The position numbers and the translations under genes were made by a program. The notes beneath the pieces were generated by a model. That model made no database searches. It had not been told where the DNA came from and was given only the letters and a program-made list of their open reading frames with translations. Shown one piece after another: positions 48,353 to 61,500 of a stretch of 64,000 nt of DNA; positions within the stretch are counted from its first letter, which is position 1, and the number at the start of each line of letters is the position of its first letter. This DNA comes from Otis tarda (taxonomy: Eukaryota; Chordata; Aves; Otidiformes; Otididae): positions 202,753,553 to 202,817,552 of the forward strand of contig CM048552.1 of the NCBI GenBank assembly GCA_026413225.1, read 5' to 3'.

Positions 48353-50590
48353 TACCTATTCACTTCAAAGGTGTGGTACCTCTCCCAAAACAGAGATTTT
48401 AATACATCTAACAATGTCAGAAAAAAAATGTGCCACCCTTTTGAGAGTAAGAAGGGGTAGTAAAAACACTGTCTCAGTTTAATATATGTATAATTTTTTT
48501 CAGACATTGGAACTGAAAGCATTATTAGAAAATCTTATTATCTAGCAATATCCTGTTAACTCAGTAGAATAAAGCCAATTTCTCCCTTATTCTTTTAATA
48601 CTGTTTTCCGGAGAATGAATTTAAGTATTTAACTTTTTTTTGTGTGTAAGGAATTAACATATATGATAAAGGATCAGGGCCAGCACCTGGGAACTGCAGT
48701 ATTTCTGTAGGTCTCCAAGGTCTCCAGTATCATACTTATCGCTCCTGGAGATATATCTTTGTTGCCAAGAAATTATCTGAAAAAGCCTGTAAAATTAGTG
48801 CTTTAAAACAACCTGAATTAAGTATTTGAGCAGTTACAGAGAATTAAAATAATATTTGAAGAAATTACTGTTTCACAAGTGTACAGTATTAAACACAGTG
48901 CTCTTCAAGCACTCATTTTCTTTAAGAAAGCCTCCCATTCAGTGATTACCTTAGTTTGAGAAACTGTAATTTCCTATAATTATTTCATTGTCACTAGTGC
49001 ATTGGCTGTCACTTTGGCATTAACAGTGTTGCATGCTCTTTTAAAGGGTCACTATTACCAATTTCAGTCCAGGCTGGATAGACTGACGTGACAATAACAG
49101 AATGGAAAGGTTACTTCTTAAACATATTAGCCATGACACAAGCACTATCTAACTTAAATGAAATCTGACAGTTTTTGGTGCTCAGTTCCTTCAGTTTTAA
49201 AAATGGACTAATAATCTAATTAATTAATACTGCTGAGAAACATCATCATTTCAAGAATGAGTACTCTTTAATGGTTTTATATCCTAACACTTCCATAACT
49301 GCTTTAAGAAATACCTTAAGAAAAAAATTTAAAAAATGTTCAGTGCATTTTAAACCTCTTGGACTGAACTGGTGATCTGCAAGCAGAGTAGTTTAGGTAC
49401 GCTTCCACATAAACTGCTTTCCTTTTGGAAGAAGTCCTACTGAATGCTACTACTGGCTCTGTAAATGATCTGTCAAAAGATGCTACTGCAGAAGTTTCCA
49501 TTTGAGAGGAACGTAAGAAAAAAAGTACTGGAGGGAGAGGCACATGTCCTCCCAAACTGCCTGTCAGTTTTGTTCAAGAGTAGATCCAGATACTAAATTT
49601 ATTCCCTTTGGCAGCAGAAGACGAAACATTTTTAAAAGAAGGTTTCCATGAAAAAGTATTCCATAAAGTGTCATAGTACTGGTGACAGATTAAGGATACA
49701 CCCACTCAGAAAGCTTTATGTAAAATTTTTACCTTTCAGATTCTGTTTTCACAAGAAGATGACATAAATATGTTACAATTTTTTTTAGCAGGATCTTTCT
49801 AGTGTCTTGTTTATGTATCACTCGGCAATAAGCAGAGTGGAAGCACTGTTATTACTTTGCAGGTTATTAATTTGATTTCTGCAGATTCTCCTGTGATTCT
49901 CAATAGTCCTCTACATCTACGAAGCCATGTACGATGACTTCTGTTTTTGGAATCTTATAAGTGTATTATTATTTTTGAATTGGGAACTTGAATAGAGGGT
50001 ACTGTTTGTATGAATAATAATAAGATATAAGGGCAACATGTAGACATACCCAGGCTGGCAAAAAAAAAATATAAAAAATCAACTCACAGAAATCAGAAAA
50101 TAAAATATTCCCACCTAATCAAAAGGAAATTTGTACCTGTACATTTTGCAATAAATTTGCCAACATTTATAACTTGATCAAGGTTAAATATCATGTTAGT
50201 TACCAAGATATCAGATAATAACATTACTTTCAGATAGACGAAAAGGCAAAAGTACATTTCCAGTCACAACTGACATAATATTAAGAGAAAATCCTAGGAG
50301 GGAGGCATGAAAAGACATTTCAGACAGTAGAAGTTCTCTATGGAGAAACTCTGTATTGTTTATTCAGGTATACAAACTTTATTAAAATATTTGTGATATC
50401 AGAGAAATTAGCAACCTTTGAAATATTTAAAATAATTGGTTTCCAGAAGCTAGATGAAAAAATTACCTTTCTTCAGTTATGAAGAAATATTTGCTATAGC
50501 AGCTGTGAAGTAAGGAAACTGATAAACAAAAGTAATTATTATGCATAGGTTTAAATCAACAGCTTTAAAAGAGCTATCCAAGGAGCAATC

Positions 50591-51720
50591 TGGTCTGCTG
50601 ATGTTCTATATCAACCCTTGAAACACTAGAAAGTCCAGGGCCGTGGAACAAAACTGATGTTGTGGCAATAAAAAGTTTCATCTCTATTAAGCAAGTAATT
50701 CTCAATCTATCAACTGCATGCTAATCTGTTGAGAAATAACAGGTAGGACTTAATTAATAAAGAAGGACAAGGCCATGTTAAATGGCATGAATTACACAAA
50801 AGCGCTGATAGTGTACTTAATAATTAAAGGAAGGCAATTAAACCAAATCAGCATGGATTTATGGAAAGTAGATCTTATCTTAGATCCTAGATATCTTGGA
50901 AGGATCTTTCTTTTTTTTTTAAGCAGTTATAAACTGGGCTGATAAAACCAATAGTGCTGATGCAACTTGCTTAGATTTAAAAAAGACATTTCTTTTGATA
51001 CCACAACTATTCAAATTGTTCTCATTTCTTATTTAAAATGTAAAGTATCCCAAATGCTGAAATCAATGAAACATTAATTAGTTAATAATGTGAGTAAAAA
51101 AAAAAAAAAAGAACTGTCTGTTACTAGGTTGATTGTCTACTAGGGTCTCAGATACCTAGTTGTGTCTAATACCTATTTCACATAATCTAAAAAAGATGTT
51201 AAAAAAAAAACTCTAGTCCAAACAAATAATATTTGTAAACGACAAAACAATCAGACCACTGATCTTGGATTACCTGATGAGTCAGAAAAAAAAAACAACT
51301 ACCCCCTCTTCCCGTATAGTTTGGTTTTCAATGTCACTAAAGGCAAAATAGTGTTGCTAAGTAGCAAGAACATGGATTATATTTCTAGGATGCAGGACTC
51401 TGAATAACTTCATAATCAAATCACTACAAGCCAATGTCACAGGAAAAACAATAATAATAATAAAAGCTCTGGGGGGTAAAATAATAAAATATTGTGCATA
51501 TATGACAGTTCTCTTACACACCTCCTACTCCTACTCAAATACTGTGTTTATAATTCACAGAGGATGTCAAGGAGCTGAGAGCATTCAGAGAAGCACTGTT
51601 ATTGATTTAAAATTATGCCTTCTAGTGAAAAATTCAAGTCCTTATACTAATGGAAATGTTAAAGGTGGTGTGTCCAGAAGTAAACTACCTTTAGAATACA
51701 GAACAGCCAATGGAGTGTTT
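50591..51720 (+). mobile_element. Ancient CR1-like LINE relic (ORF2 region)
   Basis: Very diverged plus-strand remnant whose landmarks occur in ORF2 order over about 1.1 kb. AATCAGCATGGATTTATGGA corresponds to the QHGF motif. TGCTTAGATTTAAAAAAGAC is the LDFxKAF region, with the catalytic Asp codon GAT still readable. AATATTTGTAAACGACAAAA stands where FADDT should be, and its first Asp is changed. Then come GGATGCAGGACTCTGAATAA and AAATACTGTGTTTATAATTC (EYCVQFW region). AGGATGTCAAGGAGCTGAGA and ATGCCTTCTAGTGAAAAATT (the RATK...MPYSER region) finish the series. A- and T-runs interrupt it (T-run near 50911, A-run near 51096-51110). Many indels destroy the frame. It is old, comparable to the relics at 25-27 kb. 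Confidence 0.65.
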
Positions 51721-52704
51721 TATGTATTAACAGCATGATGTCACAAAATTAAAGGCTGAAAATTAAAGCTTGAAATTCTTAGGCTGAAATAACTACACTT
51801 CTAATACTCAAAAAAATTAAGCACTGGATCAATTTTACCGTGAGCTTTTATAGCATCTTTGTCAACAAATGTATTTCGTTTTAAAACTTGATTTTTTTTT
51901 TTGTCCTCAAATATTTGTTATAGAGATTTTATAAGATCTATTGTCTAATTTAGAGAGATCAGACGAGGTAATTGCAATAGTTCTTTTGGTGTTATTTAAG
52001 AATACTACCTCACTTCATTGCTTAAACATAGCTCTCCTTGATCATTTCTCTGAAACAGTAAAAGGTGCACATCTTTTAAAAATAATGTAGTCTCCCTGAT
52101 GATATTCTACAATATGGAATACAGATACTTAGGAGGTAAACAGACAGCTTATCTGCAGTTACCATTAATGTTCTTTTCAGTTTACTTTCTTATCAAAATT
52201 ACATCTGTTCTTACAGCCTCGTTCATTGCACTAAGAAAGATAAAAAAACTTACAAATTCTGCTTAACTGTAATAAATTCTGCTAAACATACTCCACAACT
52301 GACTGGCTTGAGGTTTTGCTATGGCTGTTGATCAAAAGGCATCAGGAAGAAGAGCAAGTTTAAGAAATTGCAAGCATCACTTCAGAGCTGTTTTTCAATT
52401 TTCCCCTTTTAAAGATCCAAGTTCAAAAACTTTACAGTACACACATATGCAAGAATCTATTATGTATTTTTAAAAATATTATGCATTCTTGAAAGCATCA
52501 TTATTGAGAAAATATAGAGATCCAAAAAATTTACATTTTTGCAAACATGTTGTATACAGGCAATATCTTCCATTCATTCCATGTACAGGCAGCATTAAGC
52601 GTTGTCTGAAATCCTGCTGTTCCAGGAAGACAGTTACTTTAATCTGACACGTATTTAAGGATCTGGTACATCATACATGTCTGTTGTGTCCAAAAATCTC
52701 TAAC
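51721..52704. other. Unique AT-rich DNA
   Basis: No gene or repeat family is recognised. A short direct repeat of AAATTCTGCTTAAC / AAATTCTGCTAAAC lies near 52253-52286. Confidence 0.5.
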
Positions 52705-53140
52705 AAGGAAACAATCAGAGGGCTGGAGCACCTCTTCTATGAGGACAGGCTGAGAGAGTTGGAGCTGTTCAGCCTGGAGAAGAGAAGGCTCCAGGGAGAC
52801 CTTATAGTGTCCTTCCAATACCTAAAGGGGGCCTACAGGAAAGATGGGGAGAAACTCTTTAGCAAGGCCTGTTGTGATAGGACTAGGAGTAATGGCTTTA
52901 AAATAGAGGGAGGTAGATTCAGACAAGATATTAGGAAAAAAAAAATTTATAATGAGGGTGATGGAACACTGGAACAGGTTGCCCAGAGAGGTGGTGGACG
53001 TCCCATCCCTGGAAACGTTCACGGCCAGTTTGGACAGGGCTCTGAGCAACCTGATCTGGTTGGAGATGCTCCTTGCAGGGGGGTTAGACTAGATGGCCTT
53101 CGAAGGTCCCTTCCAACCCTAACAATTCTATGATTCTGTT
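52705..53140 (+). mobile_element. CR1 LINE 3' end with ORF2 C-terminus
   Basis: A clean CR1 3' fragment. It starts within the ORF2 C-terminal motif ([20 protein letters not shown] in frame 52684-53133) and continues through KLFSKACCDRTRSNGFKIEG. The 3' untranslated region follows, with CAGGTTGCCCAGAGAGGTGG and AGACTAGATGGCCTTCGAAG, ending ATTCTATGATTCTGTT at about 53139. It is 5'-truncated near 52705. The frame at 52684-53133 runs past the family's normal ORF2 end into the 3' untranslated region, so it is not a real protein. It is among the less-decayed copies in the window. Confidence 0.95.
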
Positions 53141-53866
53141 ATTTTAAAACCCCACAGGCTCCTACTTACAGTGTCAGAATTGTCAGCATTTCTTAAAGGA
53201 GATATTAAATCGGCACTTACACTAATAAATTATTATTATAATTGCATGGAACAGTTCAAGATCAGTTTTGAGTATGTCTTCACAGAAAGCTACAGAAACC
53301 TTCTCAGCAGGATGAAACTTGTTGACCTGATTTCCACTTTCATAACCCTTTAAGGGCCAATATGTTTTGCTGATAACATCCTCTGATCACACTCATTAAA
53401 ATTCTTTGTATCCATTCATATCTGCACTGCAGGATCATCTCTGTAAAGGTGTATTTTCATCTTCACAAAACAGGTAAAATTATTCATAAAGCTATCAAGT
53501 AATTACTTTGCAATTACCTATATTTATATCACATTTTTCATTTGGCCAATTGAGATCATTGTCCCAGTGACAGGAATGCACATATTTCTGGATGAAACAA
53601 AAGAAACAACATGCTAATGGAATGTGGTAGAATATAGTGCCTCATGTCCTCGTGCTAGATGAGAAGAATTCAAGGCCAGTGGCGCTGTTTTGGAATTATG
53701 GATGCAGATACTTTAAATCAGAAAAAAAAAAAAGGACAATCTTTCATATCACATTTGAAAATTATGAGGTACACTGAAATTATGAATTATAAGCACTTTA
53801 ACATTTATTGTAGTCTATCTAATTATTATGAACTACAAAGATATTTAAAATATTAATGTTTTTATA

Positions 53867-53914
53867 TGTTTGCCTTTGGGACTAAACTCTGAAGTTCTAA
53901 TTCAGGAAAAAATG
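53867..53914 (+). repeat. 48-bp dispersed repeat, copy 1
   Basis: The segment starting TGTTTGCCTTTGGGACTAAA recurs at 58566-58614 in the same orientation, with about 44 of 48 positions matching and the first 25 exact. The flanks do not match. I do not recognise the family. Confidence 0.85.
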
Positions 53915-56176
53915 TTCCTATTACTTCCCCCCCCCGCCCCTTAAAACTAGAGTTATTCATGACATAAATCAGAAAATATTTAATTTTTATTATTTCACCT
54001 GTGAAAAATTAATATATTACCTTCAAAATAAATGTGGGGTTTTTTTTTCTTTGAAGCTAAATGTTATCAAATACTAAGTAGTAGCATGATAGTTGGGTAA
54101 TGTTGTACCTTTGTTTTGTTCCATCTCTGGAACATATACGTGGACAAAAATATTTTACTCTAACTAGATACTCGCTTCCATATAGGAGTATCAAGGTGAA
54201 ACCTCAGTCAGGTCTAGAGAATCTAATGATTTCACCTGGCCCTTAATTCAGCCAAACTCTGCAAATGGTTCCCTTGGTATTTTTTGAATCAGAAGAAAAT
54301 AACAGGCCTTGAATTCTTATGTGGAAGGGTGAATCAGTACTTGCTGAAATACACTGAATTCCTCTATTACTGATCAGACAGAGAATATAGCAAATACTCC
54401 TTCTCTTCCCAATATTTCTCTGGCAGTGTATCCAGATGTCTTCAAGACTATATAATGTCCAGCCACAGCTTCACTTCCAAGTGGTCAAGCCACCATCACG
54501 TTAGTACCAACGTTGCTTATTCTGTAATGCATTACAATTTAAACAAAGTTTAACATCAATGTCAATTCAGTTTATACAAAACATTTGACTTCTATTGTCT
54601 TATAGTACTAATGGCAGTCCAAGGCAATCAATACAGAGCTCTTTGGCTCTGCACCCCAGGAAATAAACCTCAAACATGTACTCCTCCAAAACGCACAAAG
54701 TATCTCTGCCAGAGCTATCTTTATAACTGAGATAGCTATCAATTTCTCCATTATTTCAGGTCAATCCTAATGAAGTGTCACTGCAATCCCCCTCGCTCTC
54801 TCTTTGAATTCATCAAAATAAAAAAAAAAAAAAGAATGATGTAAGGGTTTTACATCATGTCGTTGAATTACAACTGCTTTTCTGTTTATTTGATATCACG
54901 GAATAACCTTCAGCAGCTCTCCCACTTTTGTTGACTGACTTCTGCTAACCCCAGGTGGCACATGAACAACAATGTAAATTAAATTTGACATCTCTATTGA
55001 CTGAGTCATTGAAAGACAAAAAGCAAGCACCACTGATTTCCTAAATGTTATTTTTGTATTAGAAAAAAAATTCCACCTTTATTTTTCTAACAAATAAAAT
55101 TATATTCAGAATAAATTATTTCCTCTTATGATAACTGGAATTACAATATAGGCAGTTTATGTGCCTCTTACTATTGAAGTGGCTGATTACTTTGAATAAA
55201 CACACCTTTGTTGCATTTGCTGACAGTATCTGACCATTCAGACTACACTTTTACATGTTTGTGATGTTGCTATGCCCTTTTGTTTTTCTGAAGTTTATCC
55301 TAAGTAATTTATGAGGCATTATTGCTGAAATTAAAAGAAAAGATTGCTCTGCTTGTGCTAATCCCAGAGCTGTTAGAATCACAAAAAAACCAGAAATACT
55401 AGCACAGCAATCTCATGTATTTGAGACTTTAGTTTTGACAAGTGTGTTGTCCAGATGCCACAGGTGCTCTTTGCTTGTTCTTCTGAAAACATCTATAAAC
55501 TTTACCTTTTATAAAACTTTGCATTGTCAGTCCACACATGGTCAGACCTGTGAGGTACCAGCAGTTAAATGCTCTGGGGACTCAACATGTTTCATTTAAC
55601 ACAGCCTATATCCACTGCTCATATTGAATCTTGTCTTTGTGGAGAAAGAAAGATTTTTTTCTTCAAAAGCTTCTTTCAGGGCTAAGGACTATAATGGAAC
55701 TTGGTACAAAGCAAATAAGGAAGACTACTGTTATTTTTTCTATAGTCAATAAGAAAGGAAAGAAGAAACAACTTTCTGAAATATGAAAAGAACAAGAAAA
55801 AGATAAAACAACAGAAGATGGAGCAAAAGGGTAAACACGAGCAGCAGAAAGACGAAAAAGAAAACATTTCTTGCAGCCTGTCAAAACCTCCTGAAAATCA
55901 GTGAACTACAAAGCTTCCTCAGAGGTAAGCACAAAGACTGCTTTCCAGTGTCTGTCACTTACATGCACCCCTTGGTAAAGTACTTTTCAAAATCCCAGTC
56001 TGAAGATTAGGAGTAAAAGGAAATTAACAGGAAAGTAGCCATTTCGGTATAGTTTTTAGTTACATGATCACATAGTATTTCCCACAGGATCCCTACCTCA
56101 TTTAGGTACCTTATATTGGAAATAGACAGGACTATCTGTTTCAGAGAGATGAAGTTCAATTTGCAAGGGTCCTAAG

Positions 56177-56220
56177 TGTTGACAGTCAAAACTGTCAACA
56201 GTGTCATCAGTGTCATCAGT
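56177..56220. repeat. 10-bp stem-loop followed by a 9-bp tandem repeat
   Basis: TGTTGACAGT, loop CAAA, ACTGTCAACA forms a perfect 10-bp stem (56177-56200). It runs directly into two exact AGTGTCATC units (56200-56217) and the start of a third. It is not followed by a T-run and there is no RNA gene evidence. Confidence 0.85.
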
Positions 56221-56780
56221 GGGAGCTCTGCTCCGAATTAAAGTTTTGTGAAAGTGCTAAGAAAACTGGAAAAAAAAGTCGGCCTCTTAGCTTGTTGAGT
56301 AGGGCATAAAAACTGGTCAGCAATTTTGGAGATGCTGCCTACCATTTGTGAAGTTCCCTAGTGAAGTGTGGATAATATAATCGTTCTCTCAGATAACCAC
56401 TATAAGGATAAATTCACTGACAGCCTGGAAGAGTGAAAATACTCTGAATGAAGATTCCAGAGTCAAGCTCTTACAAAAACTGATAATTCTTTGTTTGCTA
56501 AAGATTTACTTGGTATAGAACAGGTAGAACTAGATAATACTCCACAAATAGTGAAAATAAATACTAATATTTTTTTAAGAAAAACACAAAATGCCTGTGT
56601 TTCAGCACTACACAGAAATGACTGCAGTCAACCATACTGGACACAGACATAAGCAATTTTGTTAGCTGCCTTCTGTTTATGGTATGTTGTCACTGCTCTT
56701 TTAGAGCTAAGCATATGTCCAACACAGTAGTAATTTTCTCCACAGATATAATGTTGACTGTTCGGGCACTACAGGATAAT

Positions 56781-58545
56781 ATCATAGAATCACAGATTAT
56801 ACAATGGTTTGGGTTTGAAGGGACCTTTGAAGTAGTCTAGTCCAACCCACCTGCCATGGACAGAGACATCTTCAATTAGATCATGTTGCTCAAAGGTCCA
56901 TCCAACCTGATCTTGAACACTTCCAGGAATGGGAAATCCACAACTTCTCGGGGCAACCTCTTCCAGAGTCTCACCATAGTAATGTCCAATTTCAAATGTC
57001 CTTATGTCCAATCAAATCTACCTTCTTTCAGTTTAAAACTGTTACTCTAACATGTTCATGCCTTTCTTGTACTAGGAACCCCAGAACAGGATGCAGTACT
57101 GGTGAGGCCTCACAAGGGCAAAGTATAAGGGCAGAATCACCTCTGTCGACCTGCTGTCCATGCTTCTTCTTACGCAGCCCAGGACACAACTGGATTTCTG
57201 GGCTGCAAGTGTATGTTGACATCTCATGTCCAATTTTACATCTACCAATATCCCAAAGTCCTCTACAGAGCTGCTCTCAATTCAGTCATCACCCAGTCTA
57301 TATTGATACTGGGGACTCCTCTGGCTCAGACTTTGCACATGTCCTTGTTGAACTCCATGAGGTTCACATGGATCCACTCCTCAAGCCTGTCAAGGTCCGT
57401 CTGGATGGCAACCCTTCCGTGAAGCACATCAACTTCACCACTTAAGTTGGTGTCATTTGCAAATTTGCTGAGGGTGCAATTAATCACACATTCTATGTCA
57501 TTAATAAAGACACTGAACAGTATCAGTGCCAGTGGGGATCCCTAAGGGACACCACTTGTTACTGATCTCCACTTAGACATTGAGCCATTGGCCGTAACTC
57601 TTTGGACGTGACCATCCATCCAATTCCTTATCCATCCGACAGTCCATCCATCAAATCCATATCTCTTCAGTTTAGAGAGAAGGATGTTGTGGGGAACCAT
57701 GTCAAAGGTCTTATAGAAGTCAAGACAGATGGCATCAGTTGCTCTTCTCTTATCCACCAATGCAGTCACTCCCATCGTAGAAGGCCACTAGGTTAGTCAG
57801 GCATGATTTGCCCTCTGTGAAGCCATGTTGATTGTCTCTAATCACCTCCCTGATATCCATATGTCTTGACATGTCTTCCAGGAGAATCTATTCCGTAATC
57901 TTCCAAGGCACAGAGGTGAGGCTGACAAGTTAATAGTTCCCAGAGTCCTCTGTTTTAAAAATGGACCTGATGTTTCCCCTTTTCCAGTCACTGGGGACTT
58001 CATCTGACCGCCATGACTTTTCAAATATCACGGAGAGTGACTTCGCAACTACATTAGCCAATTCCCTCAGGACCCTGCAGTGCATGTCATTGGGTCCCAT
58101 AGACTTGTGTATGTTCAGGTTCCTCAGAGGGCCTAGAACTTGATCTTCTATAACGGCTGGGACTTCATTCCCCATTCACTGCCTTGAGATTCAAGGTCTC
58201 AAGGAAGTGGGAAAAGCAACTGCTGAGGCAAAAAAAAAGTGAAGTGCCTCAGCCTTCTCCATATCAGTTGTCACCAGATATCCTGTCCCATTTATTGGGG
58301 GGATACAATTTGTTTTTTCTTCCTTTTCTAACTAATGTAACTGTAGATGCCTGTCTTACTATTCCTAACTTCCCTCAAATTAGTTCCAACTCGGAATGCA
58401 TGTCCCTGTTTTAACTGCAAATGTATTTCCCTCTTGTGTTCCAGTTTGACCAAGAGGTTCTTCATTGGATATGCCAGTCTCCTGCCATATAGTCTGAGCA
58501 GAGTCAGCCTTCCAGAGTGTGTATTGTTTGGAACAGTATAGCATT
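56781..58545 (-). mobile_element. Long CR1 LINE copy (5'-truncated)
   Basis: The largest CR1 in the window, about 1.75 kb on the minus strand. The 3' end is at 56781 with degenerate tail units (ATCATAGAATCACAG on the plus strand). Going left to right on the plus strand one meets the 3' untranslated region and the ORF2 C-terminus (near 57060-57420). The reverse-transcriptase core follows (57440-57800), then the QHGF and NYRP region (57810-57950), the HKSMGP region (57960-58175), and an upstream part ending with the phrase CAGTTTGACCAAGAGGTTCT near 58444-58463. The left boundary is clear; the right one is approximate (58500-58550). It looks older than the copies at 20.9 and 52.7 kb because of its degenerate tail and many stops. 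Confidence 0.92.
57440..58175 (-). pseudogene. CR1 reverse-transcriptase pseudogene
   Basis: ORF2 fragments on the minus strand. 57930-58175 holds [20 protein letters not shown], then [20 protein letters not shown] and [11 protein letters not shown]. 57542-57775, in another frame, holds [37 protein letters not shown] and [14 protein letters not shown], followed by a stop. Motif A keeps its catalytic Asp. Motif C, normally FADD, reads FAND because of a GAT/GAC to AAT change (codon complement at 57455-57457). At least one frameshift separates the two pieces. This is the reverse of the 30-kb copy, which keeps FADD but has lost motif A. Confidence 0.92.
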
Positions 58546-61500
58546 ATCTACAATAGACATTTTTTTGTTTGCCTTTGGGACTAAACTCTGGAGTTCTAAT
58601 TTATGGAAAAAAAATAAAATCAATCAATCAATGTATCAAACTGCTCTGTCAGCATCAAGTAGCAGCCCAGATACAGAGATAAAAGTATTAAAACACAAAA
58701 CTGCTATTTATAATTTTGCACAAGTACAGACATTCACTGACCCTAATATGAAATTCAAATGTCTGTGTTTTGTTTCTGGGGAAATGAGCATTGTTTTCAA
58801 TTTATATGTGCTCTAAATACAAAATAAATAATCCAATTTTACAACAAAGCCAGTAAGAATTCTAGAGAAGCTAAAACTTAGACTGTTTTTCAGCACCATT
58901 TTTACCAAGGAGATCTATGAAAACAGAGATACAAAGAAATCTTCTCTAGTTTTGTTTAGCATAGGCAATAAAACAGACATCAGACTGATTTGAAAAGGTG
59001 TAACACGGTTTTTAAATTGTTTCCTAGTACATCTAATGCAAAGGTTGCACGGTGCTTATTCTAAAGCCAGAACATAAGCCTGTTTATCTTTGCCTATACG
59101 TAGGAAGGGCAACATTAACTACAAATAAGCTAAAAACTCCTTTAAACTCCTGAATATTAAATTCTATTGTTCAACTCCTTCTCAAATTAATTTTACCTAT
59201 TTGATGGTCTGAGAAAGATGAAAAAAGAAATGCTAAAAATTCCTCCAAGCTCCTGCCAGTTTTGGTCCAACAAGGAAAAAATAATTCTTCTCAAGCCTGA
59301 AGTGAACTGTCAGACTTTTTGCACTTTTAAAACCACCTAAAAGTACAGTAGATAGAAGGAGGATGTGGTAGTGACAATGCGCTTTGTAAAGTTTTTGGCA
59401 CACATTAGAATGAAGAAGGAAGGCGAGTGTACAGAGGCAGTATATTTCCCCTCTCTCCATCTGGTAGCTGAGGCAGAGACACTCCATGCTATGAAGTGGC
59501 CTCCCCTTCATTTTCACATGATTTTCTCTCTTTTTTTTTTTCTTCACATCCTTCTCCATCTACCATTTGATCATTTCCACCATCTGTTGGAGCAGGCAGA
59601 ATGGTGATAACGGCTGACAAAAAAGTTCCCTGTGGCTTCCAAGCAGACATTTCTTTCACAGACAAAACAAGTCCAAATATTTTTTCAAGCGATGACAATT
59701 AATTTGGCTAGCTGTTCATTTCAGCTCAATACTTAATACAATATACAGTTTTTAAAATAATTAATAGGATTTTTTAATGATGATTCAGATTTTAACACTA
59801 TAGAACATAACTACCTACTCCATTTTTGCATCAAGGTAATAAAACCTTTGGAAAGCATATTAGAATTCTAAACATTGCATTAATGTATTTATGTTTTATT
59901 AACACATATTGAAGATTGTTTATTCTAGTTCGATCAGTGCAACAGAATTATCAAATAAATGAGAATTAAATTCTATCTCTTCAGTAAAGATCTATACAGA
60001 AGATACTCTAATTCAAATGACATTTATATCATCTGTATAATGATGTAGTTCCATTAACTTTCATTAATTCCTCTGAAATTTTCACCTTTTTAGAAAAAGG
60101 GAGAATGAAGCTGAGAGTCTAGTAAAAAAAAAAAAGAAGTAAGTGGCAATCATCTGGAAAAAAGTTCCAGAGACTGCAAATTCACACTTTTTCATTCAAG
60201 ACAATGTCAAAAGTCTCACTGGCAGCACACTAAAGAAATGTGAAGGGGAAGGGAAGAGACACTAATTTATTCCTGCTTCAGTAGATCTAGTAAATTATAT
60301 GCTTATTTGCACACATACACAGTTTTTCTCTGTAACCAGATCTAAATATTTGCAAGCACTCCTTGACTTGCTTTGTGTATACCTTTTCAATTTTTGCTTT
60401 TTGAAGAGTCAGCTTGAGAGTCAAATTTGGAAACTTCTCAGTACAAGGAAAGCTTCATTTAATTGCACAATCATTATACCTTGAACCAGAATTTGTTTTC
60501 ATATGTTCGGGATTTGTGAAGAATTGAGATAAAGAGGACAGGACTAGCAAAATAATCTACTGTCTTTCCATTCGTCTAATCACAAATTTTAAGTAAATGG
60601 CAGGAGAAATAAAGCATAAACTTGAAAGCTCAAGTTGTCTAATTTTCAACAGATATATTTGCTGTAAAGAATGAAAGTATTCTCTAAGCTTTGGCAAACT
60701 GTTCAAGTTGTCTTGCAAATCTACAGGACTTAATAAAAATTTAGGGCATTCATTGTCTATCATCAGAGTTAAACTTACTTATCTACATCTACGATTTCAG
60801 ATTATGCCATTCTGGAAGTTATAAAATTCTCTAAAAACATCTTATGCCATTCTGTAATGTTTCTATAGTGCTTCAAAGATCATATTTAATTTAAAATAAC
60901 ACAAACACAGCCATTTGTTTAAATACTATTTCTAATAGAAGCACTATAAATCCATGTACTAGGCCAATTATTAAGCATCCTAAATTCAGATGGCATTTGA
61001 TACCACTTCCACTGACCGACCAGGTAGGTGTTCTGCTATTTAAAAGATCAAGAAAACATAATTCAGATAATTTATCTTCCTAAAGTGGCTATGCACCATG
61101 TAATTAAATCCTTAAAACACATTTCAGAAGCGGATGTTTTACTTTTGTCAAGTAATTTTGAAATGCTCCCTACATAAGGACTCAAACATTTAATATCCTT
61201 GATTTTTTTTTTTTTTTTTAATAGTGAGTATATTTAGTCTTCTTCCAAATGGTATCTGTCAATATCACAATATGATAGCATTCAAACATTTCTGTGCAAA
61301 TGCAGAGCATGTGCTATTTTGTCACTTAGCAACACTGCGCAATAATTTTGCCCTCCTCCCCACCTTTCTATTCTCATGCAAAATGTGTTCAGGACAAGAA
61401 ATGCTTAGAGAAAAATTGTTCCTACAGTGAGATGTTTTGACATTAAAATCTTTTTTTCATCAAAGATGAAAAGCACCTTGTCATTCATTTCTAATTACAG

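Larger units (their letters stand above)
43689..50590. other. Unique AT-rich DNA
   Basis: About 6.9 kb with no recognised gene or transposon. It holds a compound AAAC/AAAT repeat (43914-43955), an AATT/TTAATT low-complexity run (48321-48352), and frames at 47342-47648, 47876-48061 and 49340-49555 without a recognisable domain. Around 45540-45720 the sequence has a conserved-looking character (see findings). Confidence 0.5.
53141..56780. other. Unique AT-rich DNA
   Basis: No gene is recognised. It holds one copy of a 48-bp dispersed repeat (53867-53914), a C-run (53929-53940), an A-run (near 54823-54836) and a stem-loop with a 9-bp tandem repeat (56177-56220). The frames at 53171-53353, 53659-53856 and 55663-55884 carry no known motif. 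Confidence 0.5.

Noticed and set aside
52684..53133. 149-codon frame as a host gene
   Set aside because: It is the CR1 ORF2 C-terminus read through into the CR1 3' untranslated region.
56996..57445. 149-codon plus-strand frame
   Set aside because: It is antisense to the minus-strand CR1 copy, so it is a shadow of the LINE.
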